Assembly: GCA_950295325.1 (NCBI GenBank) | Contig: OX485804.1 | Span: forward strand, 8,122,001-8,186,000 | Reading direction: 5' to 3' | Source: Polytrichum commune | Taxonomy: Eukaryota > Streptophyta > Polytrichopsida > Polytrichales > Polytrichaceae | DNA: 64,000 bases | Shown: positions 1 to 11,496 of the stretch, in pieces | Layout of the letters: every line of letters begins with the position of its first letter | Position numbering within the stretch: position 1 is the stretch's first letter | Made by a program: the position numbers and the translations under genes | The notes under the pieces: model-generated | The model's input: the letters and a program-made list of their open reading frames with translations, nothing else | What the model was told of the DNA's origin: nothing | The model's database searches: none

Positions 1-3000
1 TCCCCAGTTATGTTGAACCCTGAACCTATAACAATCAATTATAATTTGAAGAAGTCATCCAATCTTTTGTGAACACGTGTTTTTGTAAGTGCGCATTCTT
101 AGATCCACAAACAACTCAAAACCCACCAATCAAACTTTGAACCTTCATAACTTTTGCAAATGAACTCCAAATAAAGCATACTTTCGTGCATTGAAATCCA
201 CTCTCAATTGCATACAAGGGGGGGGGGGAGCATTTAGAACATAGTCAATAGAATACTACTATACACACTCGACACTTTATGTGTTGGTATTCACACCATC
301 TACCTTAATTCGAGAGCCCGCGATGAGTAAGTTAAGTTACCTCACCGAAATCTTCGTCGTAGTAAGCGTTGTTTGGGCCATGTGTCCCGATGCTAGGCCA
401 ATAACCTAGTAGTGTACATAGACACAAGCGCCCATGGAAATCACATGGGACTCCCCTATGCCCCTACGAAATGTACCCTATTTGTAGAGTTTGCTAGGGG
501 TAGGCATTTAGGCTATGTACATACCTTGTAGATGTCAGAGTCCAAGCCAAGGGACTTGTAGCCTTGTAGGTAGGTAGGTATGGACTGACTAGAGAGCCTC
601 GGCAAGTGGAGACAACTGGGAACGTGTGGGGAACGCATGGGGTTTCTCCCAAATATCTTAGAGTTGGAATTCCTTTCGGGCGAGGCCTTATCTCCTCTTC
701 CTATTCCCCCACACTCCCCCCTTGTTTAATGCGGATGTTCGGATTCCCCTAAAGAAAGCTTGCGGGTGGGAGCTTGCTTTCCAATTACACCATTATACCC
801 GAGGGGGGGTTTTATTTTATTGGGATTGTCATCATCTTTGCGTTTGGTGATGATTGATAAGCTCCTTGCATTTGGTAGAAATAAATGCACTCAAACTTCA
901 ACACTATTTATGGTACTAAGGTACGAGGGTGTGATTTGGTTCATTTTTCATGTTCTCCAACTTCTACCGATTGGATTTACACGATAAAGCTTGTGTTGCA
1001 TTAGCAAATCTGCAATGAAACATCTGGAAGGAAGAAAAGGAAAAAAACGGATTGAAAACCAGACTTCCCTTGATTGTGAAAATATTTTCTTACATGGGTG
1101 CTCTTGATTGTCTTCACTATCACATGAAGAGTAAATATTGATATTTAAAGACACGGTCTAGTTTCTTTCAAACATGTTGTCTTGACAATGGTTGCTCTTT
1201 GATTCTCACTAAACCACATACTGATCAAATATATGGGTCCGATTAAGAAAACGAGCCACTTAAGACTCGTGTGCCTTTAGAGTCACCTAGTGTTTGTGAT
1301 TTCACATTGCTAAAACTTCTTATTGTATATTTTGTTTCTTCCAAGCAAAGTACGGAAGTTGAAATTAGTCCCTCCCGAGTTTGTTGTTAATCGCTCGATT
1401 GGCTCCCATTGCACTACATTTGGGCCCCTAACCCTCAACCATGGGTCAATTTGTCGAAAGAAAGAATGAAGCCACAGTGGGATAAAAAGTCTATTTGCGC
1501 TTTCAACTACCCCCCAACCCTCCTCCCCTCTTTCTTTTGGACAATGTAGATTTACATAACTCTTTACTTTGCAAAAACTCACATCCAAAGTGAATAGTTA
1601 CAAGAATGTGTAGCTTTGAATACTAAGTGACACTACATACCATAAAACGGGGTTTACTTCAAGGTAGTCTGGATTATTGTTTGGAAGTACTTAGCTTGCT
1701 TAAAACTTCTTCCCAAAAAAGGTAATTCCCTACGAGTACCTATAAACACGGAGCAATGTAACACACTTCATAAAATCATACGAGAATTTGATGAGAAAAG
1801 CATACACTTTGCAAAGGGTTATAGCATTGAGTAAATTCACATGGAAATCCATATACATCAAACATATAATTTAGTGTGACATTAAATTTGGCATGTGTCA
1901 TATTAAATAGAGTGGTCTTCAAAATTTGTCACCCAACATCAAGTGTCATATGACACCCTCTCTAGCGACTACAAGACCAATAGTGTGGGTTGATATCGGG
2001 GACTTCACTCGCAACAATCGTAGAAACAATGTGCGATAAAAACATGGGGTCTAACATATCCATTGTAGATAAATTTGCAAAAAACATACATAAAACACGG
2101 GGGGTTTTAAAACAATGAAACATGTTTACATGTAAAATACCATCACATATAATGGAGTCTTTTATTTAGTCAGTTAATGTAAAACGAAGTGGAAACAATT
2201 ACGAGGGGTAGCAGGTCTAGGACAAGGCTTGTGCTAGTGGATGAAAATAGGTAATTTTTTTGTTGAAAAAGTTTGGATTGATGACTTCACATGCTGGTTA
2301 ACTTGAACGTTATTGAACCAACGTATCCAATGTGGACTTAATGGTCTCTACCTACATGCCAAGAGGGAAAACTTTGGTGCGTTGTTTGAATTGCAATCTT
2401 CTTTCCCAATTTCTTTTGCAGTATGAGTAAAACATGATATTTTAAGATGATTCCCCCAAAAAATATAATTCAAATACAAGCATTTACCTTTATTTTGAAA
2501 AACACCATACCTTATAATATTTCATGCAAAGTGATTAGCCCCCCTAATAAACAAGTCATGAGCACACGTGTATGCATTAACATAAGAGGGAGTGACCTCC
2601 CCAAGGGGTTGATGATGAATAGTATGGACCACACTAAACAAACAAGATGGTTAGTGTTATTAGAAAACAAACTTGACCCAAATTCACCAACTTTTGCTTC
2701 AAGGTGAACTCGCCATGTCTTCGGAGTTAAAAGTTCAAATGTAACTTTACATTTCATGAAGAAAGTACTACGTGAAATTACCGATTAGGATAGACACATG
2801 TAATCACCGCATTGGTTGATCCCACCTGAAAATTGCACTCAAAAGTGTTGGGACCGAAAAGGGGAGGAGGGGGCCAAGTCCTATAGTACTAAGGAGTTAC
2901 CGGCTTTCTCGACTCCTCTCTTCATCATGCACATCCGTAAGGTGAAAGTGAAAAAAATGTGCAAAGGCATGTGGGGAAAAATCCCTCCTTACAAAACTTT

Positions 3001-3087
3001 TTACACGGACACACTTGTTTGCTTTTCCCAAGGGTGTGTCACGTTTTGGTTGTCCTTCACCGCCCGTTAACAAACCCCAACCTTTGC
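1..3087. other. Intergenic, no gene recognised
   Basis: AT-rich sequence with only short, unconvincing open frames. An 11-G run lies at about 228-238. A segment at about 905-1020 recurs at about 37,505-37,620 and, inverted, at about 29,700-29,815, with the shared phrase 'catgttctccaacttc', so it is a dispersed repeat of unknown class. The sequence at about 1,205-1,260 resembles an end of the R2 repeat family. I see nothing that supports a protein-coding or RNA gene here. Confidence 0.5.
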
Positions 3088-3089
3088 TA

Positions 3090-3313
3090 CACTAAATATT
3101 GTATTTGATATCACTTGCTATTTGGAGTTACACTATGTCTCTTTTATTTTCACGATGTAACTTTGTCACACAAAGTAACGATGTTAGTAATCTATTATGT
3201 TCAAACAAACACTTTGACCTTTGTTGGTTTAAATATGAGATATACAATAAATAGTCATAGTATTGCGTAATTCCGGATAGTGATTGACACTAAATACAAT
3301 AGTTGGTTTAGTG
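3090..3313. mobile_element. Short TIR element (MITE) flanked by TA, family R3
   Basis: The ends read CACTAAATATTGTATTTG on the left and, reverse complemented, CACTAAACCAACTATTG on the right. Similarity runs inward about 45 bp to GGAGTTACAC / GGAATTACGC. TA lies just outside both ends (3088-3089, 3314-3315), as for Tc1/mariner-type insertions. It is 224 bp long with no coding capacity. Related termini occur near 30,953, 32,180, 34,545, 35,060, 35,865, 54,470, 54,650 and 55,260. A CACTA-type assignment was considered because of the CACTA start, but a 3-bp duplication does not fit. Confidence 0.55.
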
Positions 3314-3315
3314 TA

Positions 3316-4798
3316 CCTAATCAAAGCAAAGAGTTCAATGTGCAACCATATCAACTATGTGGGTGGGTACGATAAGCATGTGCATATCATCCAAGGGTTA
3401 GTTAGCCAACCTAATCATTATATCAAAAGCATTTGTACTTTTCTTTCTCACACACAAATTCTTACTCTTGAATGGGTGTGGTCGCATCAAAAACCATGAG
3501 CAATTCATCTAATGCGTTCTCATTCATCAAAGGATTCTAGACTTTATGATATTAAACATTGATTTTGTGAATACACAGTTTTCTCTTTTTGTTTGTAGTT
3601 GGAAATTGAGCATATATGGTTGGGACGACCGTTACAATTGTCGGATGTAGTACTAGAACAACTTGTAAGTTCCCTCGCTAATTTACACATACATACCTAA
3701 GTTGCATGCTTTTTAGCATGTCTCTTGTCCACAATAATAGTGAAGCCATAACAATTTGAGCAACTACATGATGGTCTCTTTCCAAAGAAAGAGGTTGTAA
3801 TCAAAATACTATGATAACTTACATTTGATTATCAAAATGTTCACAATACACATTCTATGTGCTCCCCTAAAACGGGGAACCCCACAATTAATAAAGAAAT
3901 GTGCTCTTGTGATACATGGGTCCCATGGAATGCATCCAAAGAATTGTGAAATGTTATGACATGAATTTTCACCATAGACAATTGTTGTTGGGCTTTCGAG
4001 AAGTCGTGTATTTGCTTAAATTCGTGCTGATAGTCCGTGAACGAAGGCTAAGTTGCGTGTAACACACAAATATCTCAACTTAGTACTTGCAGTCATGTAT
4101 GTAGTGGTGTACTCCAAAGAGAATGCTTCAGTTTATTGTTTAAAATAACAAAGTCATCATATATGTTTCCTTCATATGCATAGCTACAAAAAGGTAACCA
4201 AAACACTTAACGACTTGAAAGGAGAGGAGGCGTATCAAGCAACCCCCAAAAAATCACACTTCTTAATATTGTGTGGTGAAGAGTCCGTTGAAAGGGTCAC
4301 CATTGATTGTTGTCCTAACTCCTACTAGCCCTAGTCGAGCTTGAATTAACATTAGAACAAGAAGGAGGTAGTACGTCCAACATGGGCCTCCCCCTCACAC
4401 CTTAACTTACTAGGTATCATATCACTTCTTTGTCACAACTCGTAGGCATGCAATCTCTTCGAAAAATCTTCCCCGGGTGTAGATTTGACCCGCTCTAGAT
4501 GATGGATGCTTGCCTCGGGAAGCCGGGAAGAGAGAGAGAGATAGAGAGAGAGAGACCCTTTTTGGGTAAATTATTTGTATCCTTGTCATCACCTTATCCA
4601 AGGGGTGTTGAAAAAACCGGAATTTTGCCCTCCATTTCATGCCCAAAGTCCGGAAGCGGCCCCTTTTTCCTCCCCAAACAAAACGGGCAACTCACATGGA
4701 CTCGAGGACAAAAGAACAACAATCGCCACATAATATAAAACATGGTCTCGGGAATTCCCATCGTGGAATCAACGCAAAATCTACACCGCGCATACATC
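3316..4798. other. Intergenic, no gene recognised
   Basis: No coding feature is supported. A short GAGA microsatellite lies at about 4,529-4,553. The open frames on both strands around 4,422-4,806 overlap each other, match no family I know and look like chance frames. Confidence 0.5.
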
Positions 4799-5021
4799 GG
4801 GCCCAATGATCGGGGAGATTTTTGGGCATAGTGTTTGCAAGTCCAACCGGTTACATGTTGACATCCTTCGGTTTTCCTTTATTAATTTGAGGCATATTCC
4901 ATAAATTCCTCTAAAGTGATTGGTAATTCTCTTGCACTCTTGAACTTCAACCGGTTATTTCTCAAACTCAACCGGTTCATGTGTTACTAACCGCCGGTTC
5001 TTCCCGATCCTAGATCGGGCC
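4799..5021 (+). repeat. R1 dispersed repeat, copy 1
   Basis: This about 225-bp unit recurs at 16,803, 31,353 (inverted), 43,477, and 55.3-56.1/57.2 kb (inverted). Shared landmarks in order are GGGGAGATTTTTGGGCAT, GGTTACATGTTGACATC, TTTATTAATTTGAGG, CCTCTAAAGTGAT and CTCAAACTCAACCGG. In this copy the ends look like imperfect inverted repeats (GGGCCCAATGATCGGGGAGA against GGCCCGATC..GATCGGGAAGA), so a non-autonomous TIR element is the simplest reading. No coding capacity is seen. Confidence 0.55.
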
Positions 5022-7022
5022 ACGGTGGTGGTCATCCAGACACGTTTGACCAAGAAAAAGCACTAGCCGTACCTCTTTATTTCTTTCTTTCTCTCTCTCC
5101 CTCCTCGCCTTTATTATCTCTCTTTCTCTCCCTTCCTCTAGTGCATTGCCGACATTGTGTGCATGGCACCAAATTTATCTTCCTTCCATGCACTACCTTC
5201 ACTAAACATCTAATTTGGTGTGGTCCACACTATTCATGATCGACCGATATTAGAATATTTGTCTAGCAATCACTAGGTAGCAGGTGGAGAGGGTGTCACA
5301 TGACATTTTGTGCTACATGACAAGTCACCATCACCGCTTGAATTGACATGACATACAAATTTCGATACCATACTATGCATTCCTACTGACCTTCCCATAC
5401 ATACATGCTAGACTATGTGACTTACAAATGTATGTGACCCTTCATATCTCATAATGCAAGTGGGGCCCATTATGGGAATTGCACCTATAATTGTCTTTAC
5501 CATTATGGTGATTGCATACGGGCACACGATTATTATCAAGTTATCTTAGTTTTATTAGGTATTATTATTGATTGAAAGAGGATTGCATGTTATTGTAGGA
5601 TGTGTTTTTGGGATACCACATGAATGAAATATGATATTTATAGTGTTGATTGAAAGTGTGTCCCAAACCGATACAATGTCCTTGCTCCCAAATTGTGTTC
5701 ATTTTAAGTAAGAATCTATCTAAGTCACTTTTGGGTTAGGGTCATAATTAGGTGTAAGTAATTGGTACACTAGAGAATTCAATTAGTGTGGACCACCATA
5801 AGTATCTAGAACCCACCTGGATGTTTGATCCACCCCATATTTATAGATTAAAATGAGCATGGACCACATTACTTGCTTTTCCTAAAGATCGACGTGGATG
5901 GGTTTTTTTATTTTATGCTACATTTGATATAAGGTGAATATTGTATTTATGTAAGGTGTTACATGGGAGTCTTGGGAAAATGAGCGAAAGACCTTGAGTC
6001 TTGGACCCACATCCTTTCCACCCCGACTAGACATCCATTGCAACCCGTGTTGATTATTTCCACGCTAACGTCCCACCCACACTAGTAGGAATAGTTAGTG
6101 CAGTTACCATATACCTAGTGTATGTATACGAGAGTCTGAATTTGGACCCAAATGCATCGTCATGTTTGATTTGTAGGTACACATTGGTCCAAGAGACACA
6201 TAAACCTTTGGAACAACTTTTTGGAAGCATGAAAAAAGGAGGGTTGGTTTTTAGGCGAACATGGGGAGACGCGCATTTGTTGCGTTAGATTTGAAGCAGT
6301 ACCCTTGTGATGTTTTGTTTGATATTGACACCGTTGCTAGTCCACCCTCCATAATATGCCATCTTTTGGGAAATGGCAAAAGATGTTGTATTCTTAAGAA
6401 GTCCCAATTTCAACAACATTGTGACCTAACTTACAAGGGTTGACAACTTACCATCATGTCAAGTTAAGTTAGGTTGACAAACACAAACATAAAATTGATA
6501 ACCTAACCTAATGAAACCCTTGAGGTTGGCAACAACTCATCTCAATGCCATTGCAATTTTTCATCCATGAAGGCACAATATCATTCATAGTTGTTTAATT
6601 TTATCCACAAGTTTACAATTTATGACTAATAATTAACTCGTCATATATTCTCTTCTTGTTGGTTATTTAGCCCATCAAGTTTGATAAGAGATTCTGTTTG
6701 CTCATTAACATCCATCATTTCAATCAATATATCAAATGTTATGGTTGTCTCTTCAATACCATATGCCTCAACTAATGTCCTCTCCAACCATCTCCACATA
6801 TTGTTGAATGGGTATTTCCTCCTCTCCAAGATTTAGAATTGTAATAAGAATTGCAAGGTGGGTGCAAATTCTTTCATTTGTCTTTGGTCATTTTTGGATT
6901 TCATAATACACTAGATGAGTTCTTAAAGGGGATTGTCATATTGGAAGAATGTTGGACCTTAGTTTCCCTATATACTTTACTCCAATTCCAAGGTGTCAAA
7001 ATTCACATAAAGGAAGCTAGAT
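5022..7022. other. Intergenic, no gene recognised
   Basis: No recognisable gene. Open frames at 6,261-6,443 (+) and 6,641-6,829 (-) are about 60 codons and match no family I know. Pyrimidine-rich runs occur near 5,080-5,140. Confidence 0.45.
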
Positions 7023-7079
7023 TCTTCTTCTTCTTCTTCTTCTTCTTCTTCTTCTTCTTCTTCTTCTTCTTCTTCTTCT
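7023..7079 (+). repeat. (TTC)19 microsatellite
   Basis: Nineteen uninterrupted TTC units followed by a T-rich stretch. It produces a poly-Phe run in a 106-codon open frame, which is therefore an artefact and not a gene. Confidence 0.95.
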
Positions 7080-10000
7080 ATTTTTATTTTTATTTTTCCC
7101 TAGTACCTCTAGCACTTGATGTACTTGTGTACAATATACCATGTTTGGTAGGGGTTGGTATGTTTGTGTAAAGTTTACATCTATTCATTTTATACGTTTC
7201 TTACTTTATTGGTGGATAGCATGTCCTACCATTACACATACATTATGTGTCCTATAAATGTGTGTTTGTAACCTATGTTTTGTGGTAGAATCACCTATAA
7301 TCATCCCTATTAAGCAACTAAGCATGGTTTGGTTTAAAGGGAATTCTCATGCACATTATCAAGCATCATACATATATTAGAATGAATGACTCTCAAAGTG
7401 CAATTCACAAGTGTAACTATAAGTTATCTTCAGCTCTTCCATGACAAAATTTTAGCAACTTATGGTTGTTCGTTCGGATCAAGCGCATTGGATGCCAATA
7501 TTCTATGTTGCGTGATGTGAATTTGAACCTCTTTGCCTCAAGCTCATTGTTTGAAAATATTGTTTTTATCAAGAATGACTAAGTAATCACGCGGTCTTAC
7601 TAAGAATTGCTTTTGTTCCGCTATGTAGTTTTACGATTTGCTCAACTTAAATAGATTTTCAATCCTTATTCAAACAAATTAGAATTGCCTAGTGTAAGGC
7701 CAATGGTAAAACTATGCAATTGCAATAATGAATATTATGTCATTAGCTTCTATATTACGACCACGTAAGTTGCATCTATGAAATAAACTTATACATGTGA
7801 AATAAAAAGATGTATGAAAATATATACATATTTGATGAAAATTTAGGATTCACTCTTGCTTCAAGCTTCCAAGTATTCCTACCTTATTATGCAACCAACT
7901 ATGATGTATTGTTTGAGAGTGCTTCATAGGCATCCTATCTTGTGGTCTAGCTTAGTGGGAAACTGGCATAGGCTACTAAGGCTAAAGCTATTCAACATGT
8001 TGGGAATTTTTCACATATAGTGAGCCCGATTTTCATCACTTTTCCCGTGTTGTTCAACTATGCACTCAATTGCTCATCATTGCAACCCCACGAATAGCCT
8101 ATCATTGCCTACATACACTCGTCTTGCCAACAACTTCGAGGAACACCAACACTCCGAGTCCCCATTCCTCGTATCCTTTCTATACATCTACCAAGTAGGA
8201 GGCATATAAGTCCAGGGTTGATGTCGTATATTCACACATATATTTAAAACATTTGTATTCACCCCCACCATTTTGTGGTTAAAGTTTCATGACACCTACC
8301 AGTCAGGCGGGGTGGAGGGGAAAAAAATCCATACAATATGGTCATTTGACACAAAGAGAAAGAGACAATGCTTGCCCATAGGGCAACAAGAATTTGGGAC
8401 GCTTTATATTGATCACAAACGCGAGCTCATATGTGAACCCGTAGTGGGTTTACTAGCCACCTAGCACAATCTCATGCTCCAATGAATCAATTTTTTTTTA
8501 TCAACACATGTCTTTATGAGCCTCTTTCCCCTCACTTTGTGTATTATTGTTGTTGATATGGTTGTAAAGGTCTTAGGATTTGTGGCACTTGTGTCAATAG
8601 GTCTAGTAAAAGATCACCTCCTATAGGTTTGTGGTTAACCCGTGCCAACTCGATCTCACGAAACTACCGTCATACCCAGGCTACTTCAATGGAGATTACA
8701 ATCTTTCATACAATATCAAAATGCATGAAAATAAATTTCTTGTAAAAATAAAAATTAACAAAGAAAAATCGAGAAAACGTCAATCCTCAAGTTTGTCAAA
8801 ATCTATTAGATGAAAATACACTAAATATTCAATTCTTAGATTTGAAACCGTCCAAATTTGGTTGGTAGTGTGGGGACTTTGATGTTAATTCTATGATCAA
8901 ATAAGCCTAAAACTTCCTTGAGGTTTTCAAGGGTTCCCAACGTTTTCATTTCAACTCACATGGATGTCACAAACCTTTGGCCATTATAAAGAGTTGTACA
9001 TATTCATATGGTCCAAACTGTCCTAGTTGGATGCCAAATCATGTCCAAGTCATCACATCAATAGTACCTTAACTCACATTTACTCGTGAAAGATGTCCTT
9101 GACGGTTCCCGACTCACTCCACAACTGACTATTGTTGTTAGGCAAATAAGGTGAAACCTAAGCACATATTGTAAAAAGGCTCCCTATTTTGACAAAAAAA
9201 AATTACATTTCCTTCCAAATGATGCATGGGTCATGCTCACATTGGCTAAGACCACTCGTATCCCATGAGGAATCTACATTTGGCACTAGTAAAGCATCTA
9301 CGTTATCTTCAAACACTAGAGTTGATTTATTTCATTTTATTTCAAGTTGTAATTCACCAATGAATTGGTAGGTAAAGAGTAATGTAGAAGTGATTGACTC
9401 CATTGGTGACCCAAAAATTTGACACTTTGTTTTTGCATAACATTACTCAACACTAGGAAGTTGCACCCTTGGCGTTGAAATTATGTAAGTATCATTCCCC
9501 CTTATGTTGGGCCACCCTTGCAAAAATGAACAATACTCAACATGGCAACTATTTATTCTTCAAAGGTGAAGGGGTTTTGGTTTTTGGAGCAATTACAAAC
9601 CACCCAATGGTTGTTCTCTATTGGAAATGCAATCACTTTTGGGGTTTCTGGAAAAGCAAATGGAAACCACCCAATGTTTGTCCTCTAATGGAAGAGCACT
9701 ATTGATCTTAGTTGGTTATGTCAAAAGCAGTTGCATCTAAATGCAACCAATTTAGCAAGCATTCGACAATGCATCATTGTCATCGCAATTGTATGATATG
9801 TATGTGTGAGTATCTAGGTGTGGATGTGCGTATGTGCATATTAAACCAGTGTGAGTGTTCTACATGTCAAAATTAGCACCATCTAAAAGTAGCACATTTA
9901 GCAAGTCTATGATGATGCATTAATATCCTCTAAACCACATGATGTGTGTGTTGCGCCAACATGAGTATCTTTCCACACATGGGACATGGATAAAGTTGGT

Positions 10001-10286
10001 GGGTGACTTGGGATGATTGTGCATCGAATCCTTTGTAGTTTTGAAATTGTTTTCATTTAGAGCACGTAACGGCGAATTGTGGTACCTATTAAGATTTTGA
10101 CCTTTTTTTAAAGTCTTAAAGTGGGCAACCACGAATCGAATAATTGGCCTATCGTTAGCTTTAGCTAAGTTACAGGTGGTCGTGTGCCATGTCCACCCAA
10201 TGGTTGTTCTCTAATAGAATACACCATTACAATCCATAATAATCACGTTTGACATTATCAACTAACAATAACAATAAGTAATTATG
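7080..10286. other. Intergenic, short repeated motif only
   Basis: No gene recognised. A motif beginning CCACCCAATGGTTGTTCTCT appears at about 9,600, about 9,667 (variant) and about 10,193, all in the same orientation, suggesting parts of one diverged repeat. Everything else is AT-rich sequence without homology I can name. Confidence 0.45.
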
Positions 10287-10746
10287 AACACCTCCACATA
10301 ACACATTCAAAATTTTTGGACCCTTTAAAATAAAAACACAAATGGTTCGATGCACTCTCACCCTCCATTTTGCCTGATGCTACACGTGTCATATGTGTTA
10401 ATGGACCTTGGATTGGTGCATACAACCCCCCTGCCCTGCCCTGTCCCAACACACACACACCACATACTGGATATAATGCCATTAGTAGATGGGATCACTT
10501 TTGACACTTTCAACTTGAGATTAACAAGAAGCAATCTTAAACACCTCCACATAACACCTTCGGGGCTCTGGAAGCTTGACGGGTTAAACACACATTTGAC
10601 CATCAGATAAGACCCAATTTTCTTCCTTACCTTTTTTCTTTTTCTTTCCGTAATAATACAAATGGTTCAATGCACTCTCACCCGCCAATTCACCCAACTC
10701 CACCCGTGTCTTACGTGTGAAAGGACACTTGGACCGGTGCAACACA
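10287..10746 (+). repeat. Direct duplication upstream of RR-TZF gene A
   Basis: Two similar blocks lie in the same orientation: 10,287-10,425 and 10,539-10,746. Both begin AACACCTCCACATAACAC, both contain ACAAATGGTTC.ATGCACTC, and both end with a GGA.CTTGGA..GGTGCA stretch. The second carries about 70 bp of extra sequence inside. The duplication ends about 750 bp before the start codon of gene A, in its probable promoter. The copies are clearly diverged, so the duplication is not recent. Confidence 0.7.
10382..10718 (+). promoter_or_regulatory. Candidate ABA/G-box elements in the gene A promoter
   Basis: The first duplicated block carries ACACGTGTC at 10,382-10,390, a palindromic G-box/ABRE-like core. 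The matching position in the second block carries TACGTGT at 10,712-10,718, which keeps an ACGTG core. RR-TZF genes of the AtTZF1-3 group are known to respond to abscisic acid and stress, so bZIP-binding sites would make sense. The link to regulation is inference. No TATA box or start site could be fixed; CT and CA dinucleotide runs at about 10,790-10,816 may mark the core promoter. Confidence 0.35.
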
Positions 10747-11030
10747 CCAACACCAATACTTACCCTCTCGCTCTCACTCGCACATTCACTCTCTCTCTCT
10801 CACACACACACACATACATAGCATGCAGTTGCGATGATGATGATGCATCACCAAATCGAGCTAAGCTAGGAAGGCCCGGACCGGAATTGAATCGGCACCG
10901 TCGAAGAAGCCCATCCATCGGTGGCGAGCGTTGGGGTCGCAGCAACCGGTCTAAGTTGCCTACTTGTTGTTCTGAGCAGCCTTGGGCACACGCTTGTCTT
11001 CATATCTCCATCTCCCTCCTTGTTTACCCG

Positions 11031-11496
11031 CAGGCTGCTTCGAAGAAGAAGAAGAAGAAGAAGAAGAAGAGGAGGAGGAGGACGACGACTCACAAAGTTC
11101 AACAGGAGAAACAGAAACATAAGGCCATTCAAAGGTCCCATTTTTGGGGTGCAAGATAGGCAGACAAAGAAATCAGCCGAAGCGCCGGGCTTGTTTGGTG
11201 GGATTCATTGTTGGGGGGTTTGTTGTTTAGGGGTGGTGTTGATGTGGACGTCGGCCGCGCGGTTGTTGTGTGTCGGCTTGGTCAGGGGAGCGGCCGTAGG
11301 TGTTTCTTGAGGCGGGTGTCAATTTGTTGCCTGTTTTTGGGTTGAGGTGGGTTGGGTTTCATTCTCAGGTGTTTGGGATTGTGTTGAGTGGCGGCGGTCT
11401 GGGTTAGAAGATGGTGGCGATGAGGAGGTGAAGTGGTGGGTGGTAGGTTGGGGAAGAGACTGTTTTGGGGAGTGGTTGAGGTAGTGGTGGGTTAGG
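11031..11496 (+). other. Probable 5' leader of gene A, conserved with gene B from about 11,165
   Basis: From about 11,165 to the start codon the sequence aligns with the leader of gene B (reverse complement of 63,456-63,795). Shared stretches include GTTGATGTGGACG, GGTTGTTGTGTGTCGGCTTGG and GGGAGCGGCCGT. A GAA/GAG microsatellite sits at 11,042-11,081. Just before it, a pyrimidine-rich stretch ending CCCGCAG (to 11,033) resembles a 3' splice site, so a 5' UTR intron is possible. An in-frame TAG at 11,482-11,484 fixes the first usable ATG at 11,497. Confidence 0.5.

Noticed and set aside
3090-3313. CACTA-superfamily assignment of the R3 element.
   Set aside because: The start CACTAAA is suggestive, but the flanks give TA and no 3-bp duplication.
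6851-7171. A 106-codon frame with a long poly-Phe run.
   Set aside because: It is created by the (TTC)19 microsatellite.
10662-11310. Long overlapping open frames upstream of gene A (165, 129 and other codons).
   Set aside because: They are built from CT/CA and GAA/GAG microsatellites, have no family match and are not kept in the leader of gene B.
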